NCBI GenBank assembly: GCA_001599595.1
Contig: BCHH01000003.1
Span: 448,847 to 512,846, forward strand
DNA length: 64,000 nt
Direction: 5' to 3'
DNA from: Beverwykella pulmonaria
Lineage: Eukaryota > Ascomycota > Dothideomycetes > Pleosporales > Melanommataceae
The translations under genes and the position numbers were made by a program. The notes under the pieces were generated by a model. It did not search any database and was not told where the DNA came from. It saw only the letters and a program-made list of their open reading frames with translations. Shown here piece after piece: positions 11,634 through 22,113 of this stretch (position 1 is the stretch's first letter; every line of letters starts with the position of its first letter).

Positions 11634-13160
11634 ATGGCGACTGAAGTTCCTCCTCACGCGTCCAGGCAAACCAATGCCTATGTTTGCGTTTTCATTACCT
11701 TCATTGCGGCTACAACCACTGTCGTCTGTCGACTCATTGCTAGACGGCTGACCAGAGTGAGACTTGCGTCAGACGATTACCTCACTCTCGTCGCTTTCAT
11801 CTTCGCGGCATCATGGTCAGGACTCGTTGTATGGTGTAAGTTCAAGATCCTCGCATTTCACTGCAGGATATTTACAACCACCCAAGGGATACAGACTGGT
11901 CTCGGACTCTATCTCGAAGAGATCCCGATCCCTCCCAGCTTAGTGCTTTTGAGATCCCGCATCTTGCTCTTCTACGTGGAGCTCGTCTACGCCTCATCAC
12001 TCGGTTTCTCAAAGATGGCTATTCTAGCCTTCTATTGGCGGATGTTCAAAACGTCAAAGATTAAGAGACCTATTCAAGTTCTCGCCGTGTCTACAGTTGT
12101 TTGGTTGATACTGCGCGTAAGTCTTGGTTGCAAAACATGTAAAGACATATGCTAAGTAATATGTACAGACTGTCATGGCCATTTTCCATTGTGTGCCTGT
12201 CCAAAAGTTTTGGTACCCTGAAGTTGCTGGTGTCTGCAACATCAACGATTCTCAATTTTTTGGTAAGTCACAAATTCTGTGCAAGAATAGAGAAAGAGTA
12301 AACTAACTGTAGCGCAGTAAGTTAATCCTTCATAACGAGCCATCTGTAATTCATTAGCACTCAGGGTTGAGCCCACTACACATGAATGTCTTGCTAACAC
12401 TTGCCCTGTTGTTAGTTCGGCACGGTCATGGCCCACCTAATCATCGACCTTGTCATCCTCGCCTTACCCGTCATCGAGGTGTACAGACTGCATCTCCCTC
12501 TCTGTACGTTACATCTCCCACCCATTCCCCTCAGCACGGACCTGGATACTAATACAGACCGCAGACCAGAGAATCGGCATAATGAGCATGTTCCTCTTCG
12601 GCATCTTCGTCTGCGTCGGCTCCGTCGTCGTCCTCATTTACTCGTACTCCTACGACACTACATCCCTCGAGATGCCCTGGAACATTGCGCCGATCATAAT
12701 ATGGGCCACTGTAGAAGTAAATCTAGCTATTGTTTCCGGTATGTATCCACTGCCTTCGGGTTCCTTTCCTCTACAGCACACTGACAGCCAACCAGCTTGC
12801 CTACCCATGCTCCGCCCCATTTTCCTCCTCGTAACTGGCCGCCCCCTCACACAACACTCCTCCACCGCCTCCTACACCGCCTCTCGCTCACACGCACAAT
12901 CCCACAAACTCACCACCCGCACCGTGCACAAAGAGCCCAGAAAGCTCTCAGTAACCGAATCTACGCACCAGCTAGCAGGTCTAGCGACCAGGAATGAGAG
13001 TTATTTTAGCGTATCGGATTATAGTAGTGGGGGCCATGGGAATAATACTTCTGTAATGGCCGGGTCGCCTGATGAAGGTGAGAGGAGCGTATTAGGGGAG
13101 ACCGGGGAGGGGTTGGGGGGTATTGTGGTTAGCACAGAGATGAGGGTTGATATTTCATAG
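11634..13160 (+). CDS. Rhodopsin-domain integral membrane protein, one-base frame break
   Basis: Model: join(11634..11835, 11887..12116, 12169..12262, 12416..12503, 12565..12738, 12796..13160). The protein has the seven-helix fungal rhodopsin domain (SAT4/PTH11-related) with VRLASDDYLTLVAF, IFHCVPVQKFWYPEVAG, VMAHLIIDLVILALPVIEVY, MPWNIAPIIIWATVEVNLAIVS and ACLPMLRPIFLL, then a polar Ser/Thr-rich tail. All introns fit except that exon 3 ends one base out of frame with exon 4: the T6GG donor at 12257-12263 leaves a lone G before TTC GGC. If this is a real indel the gene is broken; if a homopolymer error, the protein is about 383 aa. Function in the family is poorly defined; plasma-membrane sensing has been suggested. 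Confidence 0.75.
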
Positions 13161-14968
13161 GCTATCGAAGGAGTATGGCGTTTTCTTGGGGTGTGGGTGT
13201 TTACAATATGGTTGAATTAATGTTCAATACCCTTGGAGATACTACATTAGTTGAATGCGTTGACTACACTCCAAGGTGGGGAGATAAGGTCGAAGAACAC
13301 ACCGAATTTTAGTTCTCTACATTTGCGGAAGGGCTGCTAGAACCATCATAGGTGGCGTTGGTATCTCCAGCGTTGGTGGTCAGCATTCAAGGATAGTTGT
13401 GCGTGATCCAGGGAGCGTCGAGATCTGAAGGTTTGGTTTGGTTGGGTATATTCTTCTTCCTTTCCCATTGGTTGTTGGCGTTCTGGTACATTGCTAGTGC
13501 ACAATAGTCCAGAGCTTCGAGCGCGCATTTCACATTCGACCACGTGTATGATGGATAGTGTATGATGGATAGTGTATGATGGATAGTGTATGATGGATAG
13601 TGCATGATGGATAGTGTATGATGGATAGTGTATGATGGATAGTGCATGATGGATGTGATGTCGTAAGGGCAATCGTCGAAGACTTTCCATGCATCTTGTT
13701 CGTTGTAGACTTTCGCCCGAGTATATTGAGACCCGTGAAAGCCTTCATTCCAAACTTTCCCGGGCTGCTGCGCAGCTGTTTGAATGTGTGTAGAGCTAGG
13801 AAGAGAAGGAGATGAAAGAGAGGGACACACCAGAGATCAGGTTTTGATCAGCGATAATGAGAGGTGACGTAAGCTAGCGAGAGGTGGTTTAGGAATCGGT
13901 GAAGATGGAAGGCACGTGAAGACTATCATCACCATCACGGTCACTGAGGCGTAACTTCCTTCAAAAAGTGGTCGCTCCACTCTTTCACGAGGATTCAGTT
14001 CCATCATTTAGCTCCATAATGGGCCGAGTTGTGTCGTATAAATCTTATAAATCAAGGCTGCGACTGTAGATGGACTTTCCTTGACCCTAGGCGGCACATT
14101 CTGAGCCTGAGTGTGAAGTGCGATCACAAGTCCATACTGCAAAGCATCAAGAGCTGCCTAACCAATGCACCCAAGAACCATCCCCTGCGTCCCGGATTAA
14201 CGTTAGATGCAATGAATATGCACATCTTTGCCATCAATTGACTGGCAATATACTGCTCTTTTCTCTCCCAATGCACTCGACATGAAATAATTAAGGCAAC
14301 AGAAGGAATACAAATTACCTGGAGCTAAGGCCGTGGCTTCACGAAGGATTCTATGGTACTTTGGGCTGACATTCAATAGGTTGCTAAGCTAAGTGGACAG
14401 ATGAATGGAGTGGAGAGCCTGAGAAGAGACTGGGATTGAACAAAGTATGGAGTACAAGAGGGAATTATCTTTAAGCCCCTCCTACCCACCCCTACGTGAA
14501 CAAGCATATCGAGGCTTTCAATCTTATACCCTTATTCATGTCCCATTTTTGACCCTACCCTAAAGTTAGAAGGGTACTATAGTGGGTCGTGAAAATTTCT
14601 TGCAGCGGTGTTAAATGACATGCAGTTGTGAATTGTAGCAATGTGAGATCCTCTCATGCTTTAAGTAGATGAATGCATGTGCAATTCAAAGAGAGCTATT
14701 CTACGATCAGCACCCGATACCCACAATGAGTATAGATCTTACAAAATCAACGATCTGTCCTTTATTTCTCAACTGCTGAGGTTAGAAGAAGCTAGCTCAA
14801 GACGACAAACTCAAGTAGCATGCAACTTCCACAGACACATAAATCAAGACTGAAGAGCAAGAGATGGATGCGAGCGGATTGAACAAGGGGTTAACAAACA
14901 TTAAGTATTTCTGGCCTTCGTTTTCATTTGCCATTTCGATCGCGCCTGCCAGAGGCGAGGATTCTCAT
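13161..14968. other. Intergenic between convergent rhodopsin-domain genes
   Basis: This holds the minisatellite at 13547-13655. Around it, minus-strand frames at 13387-13830 have protein-like composition (for example AWKVFDDCPYD and KCALEALDYCALAMYQ) but no ATG that fits and no family I recognise. The rest, about 13830-14968, shows nothing supported. Confidence 0.4.
13547..13655. repeat. 14-bp minisatellite
   Basis: Seven head-to-tail copies of TATGATGGATAGTG are present, the first T being C in one, followed by a partial eighth unit that also starts with C. The unit is not a multiple of three, so read on the minus strand three units encode one 14-residue period and all three frames stay open with the same rotating peptide. 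Confidence 0.97.
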
Positions 14969-16549
14969 TCAAGATACATTCACTTCCGTTGTGCGCACAA
15001 TATATCTACCGGTCGATGCTCCACCGTGGGGCAATATACTCTCGTCGCTTTCCCCAGCTTTGCTCAGCCGTCGATCCCACTTGTCTCCGTTGGCGTATAC
15101 GATAGCTCCGTTCCTGCCAAGCGCAACTTCTACCTCATATGGGCTTGACGGTTGCGAAGTTGTGGTGACACTTGGGGCTATATCCTTGAGCGCGATAGAC
15201 GATGTCCCCGGCTCTTTTCTATCGCTTTGCTTGTAGTAACCGTTCGATTTGTATCCACTGCTGCGACCATTACTGCCACTTGTGATGGCCCGTATATGGC
15301 CGAAGAAGCTGGCGAAGAGGGGCTTAAGGGTGGGTAGGCATGCTGCTATGATACCGACGTTCATTTCAACTCTGTTTTGTTATTTAGAGTCGGCCACAGA
15401 AAAGAACGGAAAGGAATGTTACGCACTGCTGCCAGATGTAGTACCAAGATCCTTTACCAGACCAGTCTGGCTCTTTGAAGAAGTTGTACTGCATTGGGGT
15501 TTTGTAAATCGCCGTCGCGGACGCACTGCTCGAATCAGTGCATGTCAACATCACCGGGGGCCGGGGTACGTACAAGAGACCGAGACCAAGAATCACCCCA
15601 AGTCCAATCTTGGTCCGCAGATTGACCTGCAACTTCCAAACGATAGGTATCGGAATCAGGGCGAATATAAGGTCGGTCGCGATGTTAATGGCTAAGATCA
15701 CGATTAGTCTCTGGACCCCCGACCTCCAGATGGCAACTCACAGGAGTTGAATACTCCCACGTTCTTGAAGATGTCCGATGGGTAACACTTCGCATGTCTA
15801 AGCAGGTCAGCTAGAGAGTTCCATCTGCCTGTATTGCAGGTTCCTTACCCATTAGGTGGTCGCAACGTAAAGTCCCACCCAGCACGTACTGGGATGCACT
15901 GGAATATAATCGCCATTGTCGAGCCGAGTGTGAAAATGATAAGAAACACTGCCGCTATCAGTATTCCGAGACCACTTCCACGATCATCATCTACTCACCC
16001 AGGGTGACTTGCAGGAATCTTCTCCAATTTGTCCGGTCCGCCAAGCGAAGCAGGAAGAATCCGATAGATAGCTTGATGAAGCTATAGGCAAAGATGATAA
16101 AGATGGAGTAGAAGTACATGTACTTGAAAATCTCCATAACATTATCAAGATCCACAGCTACGGCATGTCTTCCCATACCAAGCGTGATGACCTTTACGAA
16201 TAACCCGAGGCAGGTCATGCTCAGCAGCTGGAGAACAGTGATCAGCAATAAAAATCGTAAGTGTATCATTTCGTGAATGTGAATACATACCGCTGAGATC
16301 ACCATCATCCAATCTGCCATTGTCTTGGTCAGAACAGTGATGATTAAGGGGTGAAGAGGAATACAAACCGTCGATCCCGAACATTTTGAGCATGAAGATC
16401 CTCACATAGAATCTTAAAATAACAGTGAGCATCGCCAGTCCAAAGAGGGTGCTATCGATAGCTAGTAGTTTGGGCCCAATGTTCTCCGCCATGTATTCCG
16501 GGGACGGCGGTGGCCCCACCGGAGGGCCTTGCCTTGGAGAAAGTGCCAT
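14969..16549 (-). CDS. Rhodopsin-domain integral membrane protein
   Basis: Model: complement(join(14969..15371, 15427..15525, 15574..15691, 15742..15797, 15849..15954, 15999..16227, 16291..16313, 16369..16549)), 404 aa; eight exons with introns of about 44-63 nt, all closing in frame. Domain landmarks of the fungal rhodopsin (SAT4/PTH11-related) family: FGIDDWMMVISA (restored by splicing a 23-nt exon), LGMGRHAVAVDLDN, AIIFQCIPVRAGWDFT, INIATDLIFALIPIPIVWKLQ, YYIWQQVEMNVGIIAACLPTLKPLF. Seven membrane helices are followed by a polar, Ser/Gly-rich cytoplasmic-type tail. It lies tail-to-tail with the other family member at 11634-13160, but the two are too different to be a recent duplication. The ligand is unknown. 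Confidence 0.9.
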
Positions 16550-18341
16550 AGCGATGTCACACAACAATGTAAGGAACAATATGGAGCAGCCAGCCTTTTC
16601 AATTACGGATTCATAGTGAGAGATGGTCCTTCCTTGGGTTCATGTCCTTGGCTAGCGGTGTGACGGGTGGGTGGGTAGCGAACACGGTTTCCTGGCGTTA
16701 CACGACCGCTCACATCGTGGCAATGTGCAGAGGCCATTTGTTGGATGCAGGAACCACCGTCCCGCGTAATTAGAGTATCGTCTGGAGAAATACAAGCTTG
16801 AGAAGTAATACATGATGCTTCTAGATCTGGCGTTTCCAACGTTTCGTATCCGTCCCTCGAACTCGGTAACGAGGCGACAGGGTTGCATAAATCGAAATAT
16901 TAGCCGTCGGAGAAGGTAACACCACCTAATGCCCGCTTATGGTCTGGGGCGTACATATTCTGCTGTTTTCAGGACCTTGGGGGGGATGCAGGTACAAGGG
17001 CAATGATCTCGCTTCGAATGGCAGCAGTGGCATGGATGCAGGTTCGACTGACTGAACAAGGTCTACTCTTATCGCCCATCAAAGCAAGTATCAAGGAGTG
17101 GAACGACACCAGCGTTCAATGTCTGCAGCACTAATCGCGGTAAAATTCATCTGCCGTACGAGAAGGCTTTTCGGCCACAACGGACATCAACTGAACGCAC
17201 CTCAGTCCTTCATTACAGAATAAGAGCATGCCGGCTACTCAAAATCACTAGAGGTTAGAGCCTTCTTGTAATTTCGAACTTCTTCATCGGGAACAGTTCA
17301 CTCACGTAATGTTCATCGTAGAGGCGGACAATAGGCGAGCGCGCCGTTGACCCGAACCGCTTCCGCTTTTGTTCAGTCCACGACGACTTACGAACTTTCG
17401 ATCTTAAAAACAGTTTCCCATCTTGTTATTGCGGCGTAGTCTGCAAATCTCGCACCCCTTCCTCCTTCGGTCATAGATAAATTGTCTGTGCGTTTGGTTC
17501 CTTGCCAGCTACGAGACGATAATATAGCCGGAATCCTTCGCAAGGTAGACGCTTTGAATTTGCACCCCGTGTTCCACAACCTTCAAGAAGTCGCAGACTT
17601 CTCTAAGGCTGAATTCAATATTGTTCAGGAGCACTCTTCAAGCTAGTATATCTAGCTACTACGACGCTCCAAGTGATCTCATCCTAATCTCTCTACGGAT
17701 GGAAAATGTTATATGCACGAAAATTGAGGGTTCCCAACAGTCTCGTTCTCAAGACTGGGACGCGCGGAAGAGGACGGACAGCCGCGAATACGAGGACCAA
17801 TTCATGCTCGCCTGGAGTTTGCATCGAGCCGAGCTTACCGGCACTATGGAATCCAATCAAGATTGGGCAAAGTAAATTCCAGACTCACAATGGCTTCACC
17901 GTACCACTTCACCTTGTCCTATTCTGTGCCGAGGGGTTAGCGCTCCTGAGCCCTTGGTCGTTCACAGAATGACTCGCCCTACATAGAAACGACCCATCTG
18001 TCGATCGCTCTAATCTCTCTGTCGGACTTCTAACCTCACTGAAAATAGGTCCTCGTAGGATATCATGCAAAGACGCCATGGTAAACGATATCGGCAGCCC
18101 AGTCTGGTGGTATTTGAAGGGCTCCTGCGCCGCAATATATGCCACGTTCTTTTTTTTCTCTTTATTTACCTATAATATCAATCTTAATTCCATGTGGCGA
18201 GGCTCGTATTGTGAGATACCCATAGGCTTTATCCAACCCCCTCGCCCCGCCCTGCAACATACTGCACACTGCTAATCCTAATACTCCCCTCGGAAAATTC
18301 TCACGGTTTTCTTCCACCTTCTCCTTCCAATTCAGCCAGCT
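16550..18341. other. Divergent intergenic region, 1.8 kb
   Basis: No supported gene lies here. It holds the upstream regions of the rhodopsin-domain gene (-) and the tyrosinase (+). Short frames at 16603-16888 and 17388-18145 have no recognisable content. Confidence 0.5.
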
Positions 18342-19703
18342 ATGCGTCTAGCCGCCGTTTTTGAAGCGGCCTTGCTGCTACCCTGCGTGTTAGCAGGAGT
18401 AATCGAAGTTAGGGCTGACCTCTCTGCTACACCATTCGACAAGACAGAGGCCGCTGCTGCCCCTGGCATCTTGCAAGCAGATATTCTAGCTGGAGTCGCA
18501 GCCATCACGCAGCAATTCTATCAGGCTACTCAACAAGGGTCCCAGTGGAAAAAATGCAATCCATTGAACATGGTAATACGAAAAGAATGGTATGGGTATG
18601 CTCTCGCTTGGGAAAGGGTTCGGCACTGACACATCTTAGGTCTACTTTTGCGACGGCTGAGAAGAAGAACTATATTCAAGCGGTGAAGTGTTTGTCTAAA
18701 CTGCCTTCGAAGACGCCCAAGGAAAAGTGCCCAGGATGCAAGAACCGTTTTGACGACTTCTTGGGTACTCACATCAACCAAACCTTTTCCGTATGTTCGA
18801 AGCCGCAATTATGTTTGAACCCATTGCTGACTATTCTAGATTCACAACACTGGCAACTTTCTCGGATGGCACCGTTATTTCACCTGGGCTTATGAGCAAA
18901 CGCTTCGCAACGAATGTGGATACAAGGGGTATCAGCCTTACTACAACTGGCCCCGCTGGGCATATAATCCCATGGCTTCTCCTGCACTTGACGGCTCCGA
19001 CACTTCCATGTCCGGCAACGGCGCCTTGGGCTGCACAGAACAGAAGAGTTACGGAATTCCAACGAACGCAGCCCCGTCAATCAATATCCCTCATGGCTCA
19101 GGCGGAGGCTGCGTCACATCCGGTCCATTCAAAGACTGGCCCGTCAACCTCGGGCCCGTGTTCTCCGACTCGACATGCACGCCCGCGAACCCGTATAGCA
19201 ACTTCTCTGACCCGGCCCAAGCCCCATTCATTGGCCTCGGATACAATCCCAGATGCCTTAAGCGTGATATCTCGGCCTGGACCTCATCGCAATGGACAAA
19301 CGACAAAATGGTCACCAAGCTGCTCAACAGCCCCGACATCAAAACCTTCTGGTACGACATGCAGGGTGGGGATCCAGCATTCGCGAATAACTTCATGGGC
19401 GTCCATACAGCGGGCCACTTCACCGTCGGTGGCGACCCCGGCTCCGACTTCTTTACTTCGCCCGGCGATCCCTGGTTCTACTTCCACCATGCGCAGATTG
19501 ACCGCACATGGTGGACGTGGCAGAATCTAAAGCCTGAGGAGCGCACTAAGGCTTTATATGGCACTATTGCGATTGCGGATACCACCGCGCCGGCGACGAA
19601 GCTATCAGATAAAATCAATTTGGGTTATGCGTTTCCAGGCGAGATTAAGCTCGAGGATGCGATGAGTACGATGGCTGGGCCGTTCTGTTACACTTATATT
19701 TAG
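18342..19703 (+). CDS. Secreted tyrosinase (type-3 copper oxidase)
   Basis: Model: join(18342..18589, 18640..18790, 18840..19703), 420 aa, introns of 50 and 49 nt. It begins with a hydrophobic signal peptide (LAAVFEAALLLPCVLAG). The CuA site uses His127 (GTHINQTF), His135 (IHNTGN) and His144 (GWHRYF); the CuB site uses His322 and His326 (GVHTAGHF) and His349/350 (FYFHHAQIDRTWW). All six copper ligands are present. The family hydroxylates monophenols and oxidises diphenols to quinones, or acts in secondary-metabolite oxidation. The length suits the short secreted fungal tyrosinases that lack the large C-terminal lid domain. No polyketide synthase or melanin gene is adjacent, so the substrate is open. 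Confidence 0.93.
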
Positions 19704-22113
19704 ATCATGTAGATAGATCGCCTTGAGCTTATTGTTTTAATGTACATAAAAATGCCCTTAGTTTTGGCATATTCTTCTCGAATAACATTAAGCACTCAGC
19801 TTTATACAGACTCCTCACTGTTTTTAATGCCAGTTTCTCCGCAACATGCAAGGTCGTTTAACCGGGCTTGACCGCAGAGACTGCTTCCTATCAAGCTAGT
19901 TCCCAATTCGCTCCCAATCCTTTTCAGATTTGAACCAACCTTTGGGGCTTAACACCAGCATATCGCCAGTAACGATAATGTTTTGCAGATTGGGCAAGGA
20001 ACACTCTTTCAGACCCCTATTAAGGGTTTATACACAATACAAATCAATTAGGATTCAGCGTAGTACAAGTTGAAATAAAAGAGGTCAATTGAGAGCTACC
20101 ATCACATTAATCTCCACACACGGCTTCCACATATAGTGACAGCATGGCGTTATGGTTTGATTTTACAGTAGGTTCCTGTGACAGAGTAAATACATGCAAT
20201 AAACATAAGGACCTATACTAAAGTATCATGCAAGTATAAGTACAGAAGAAGCTGTTCTATTCATTAACAGGAAAGAGTACTTAAAACAGGGCCAACGAAA
20301 AGGAGATTCAATCACGTTTAAGATCCTAACATTCACTGGTCCATATCACCGTACCAGTTCCGGAAACTTCATTCTTGCTCCATATACAGTCTGGTGCTCG
20401 CATAGTCGGTCTGTCGCGCCAAAATAGTCTTGAAAAGTCATCATCGGAAATGGTGAAAACGTAACACCCTTTCCCCCGCTCCCTCCAAAGCTTTCTCAAG
20501 GGAATTTGTGAAACTGTCTTCTCTGCATTTTGAAAAATACCACACTTCGCTCCACTTTCAATAGGTCTAGTAAACAATGCTGAGGGAAATGATTATCCAG
20601 ATGGCCACTCGTCATCAGACCCAAACAAGGTTGAACCCTCTGTTATACCTGGCGAGGTATTCCCTTTTGCGGGCAGACCGAAGCTGCCTCAGCACTTCAG
20701 ATCCCAAGTTCCAAGGAAGCTTCCATAATTTCGTGACTTTTGCATGTGTCGCGGTTCCATACAGCGACCTCCCAAAAGACTTAGAGCAGGTCGCTTGCGG
20801 TAGAGAAATCATTTGAATGTTCCTCTGTTGTTTCTTGCTTCAGGTAATATTTCAGAAGCTCAGGCCTAGCGCGGAGGCTTTGGGGAGCCAGACCTATTCG
20901 GTTCCTCAGGTGTCGACTCGTGTAACGTCTCAAGATATACTTACATTGCTGAGCCTCTTTCTTGGTACGACTCATACACTTATTAGTCTGCTCTAGAGTC
21001 TACTTCTGACCCCGAATCTCAAATTCTATTCTTTTTCCATTGGCCTCCTTTGAAGTCGTGTCACGTGACCTACGTGTTTCGCCACTACTTCTTCTAGTTA
21101 GTTCCCCTGTCATGGATATATATAATCCTCGTGCGAGCTATCAGATCGACACGACTTCCAAACTCATTCAATACATTCAATCTCCTCAGAAGATTACCTC
21201 TGTCTACCCATGTCATGACAGGTGAGGGACAGCGGCGGTCGTGAGTACGGTGACGGTGCGTTGGAGAGGTTCGAGCTGGCTAGAAAGTTTGGCGAAGGAA
21301 TTAATCTAGTTTTTGACATCATCGAGCGATCCAGGCCTTGCGGAGACAGTGTATTATAATGATTTAAGTTCCGCCTTTGGAGCCGGAGAAGGATATGGTC
21401 GAGTTTGAAGAGGTGGTGGTGATGAGGAGGCTAATGAGAGCGGTGGTTGTGAATAGTTTTGTGAGTAGGCTTGTGGAAGGGCAGAAGTGAAAGAGGTGAG
21501 GTGGACATTGTCATTGGGGGGTTGGAGTAGAAGTGTTGATTCTGGCAGTGCAGATTTGGAGAGTAGGAATGAATTGCCATACAGTGAGGGTGCGTAGAAA
21601 TATACGATTATTGTCAGATCGTTGAAATGGATGCTAGTATCACGTGGGTTTGCATGAAGCGAATGGCTGTTCATTCACTCCATACCAACCCCCACTCTCC
21701 TCCTTTTATGAACGAGAACATGACATGAACACAGCCGTGAAAAGTTGGCAATACCAATGCGGAACAATTTGAGAAGTGTTCTCTAACCTACGTGGAAGCT
21801 GAAATGATTTAGCTAAGGTGCTGTGTTTGGGAATGTTGTGCTGACCTTCTTTCAGCTATCATACACCTTGTCCAAATGGTCAGTTTGCTAATGTTTATTC
21901 CATTACTATGTACACTGCATTGAAAAGTGCAATACTCATATTGTCTGAACAGTCCTATGCCCAAAGCACAAGTCCATCGATGCTCCTCTTAGGAACCGAT
22001 CTTCGAAGCCAGTTATCCCATATAAAGTCGCCAAACAGAGCAGGCCACCTAAACCATGTTTGCCCCTAGTAACACCTTGACATCTCAATATTTCTATCGT
22101 AACCCATAATATA
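19704..22113. other. Intergenic, 2.4 kb between convergent genes
   Basis: Nothing supported. A Pro/Ser-rich minus-strand frame at 21354-21674 (106 codons) has no recognisable domain. The region lies between the tyrosinase and Rap1 stop codons. Confidence 0.45.

Noticed and set aside
13547..13655. CRISPR-like array
   Set aside because: Units are directly adjacent without spacers and this is a eukaryotic genome; it is a minisatellite.
7316..19703. Secondary-metabolite cluster built on the OYE and tyrosinase
   Set aside because: No polyketide synthase, peptide synthetase, terpene synthase, P450 or pathway regulator lies nearby, and gaps of 2-3 kb separate the genes.
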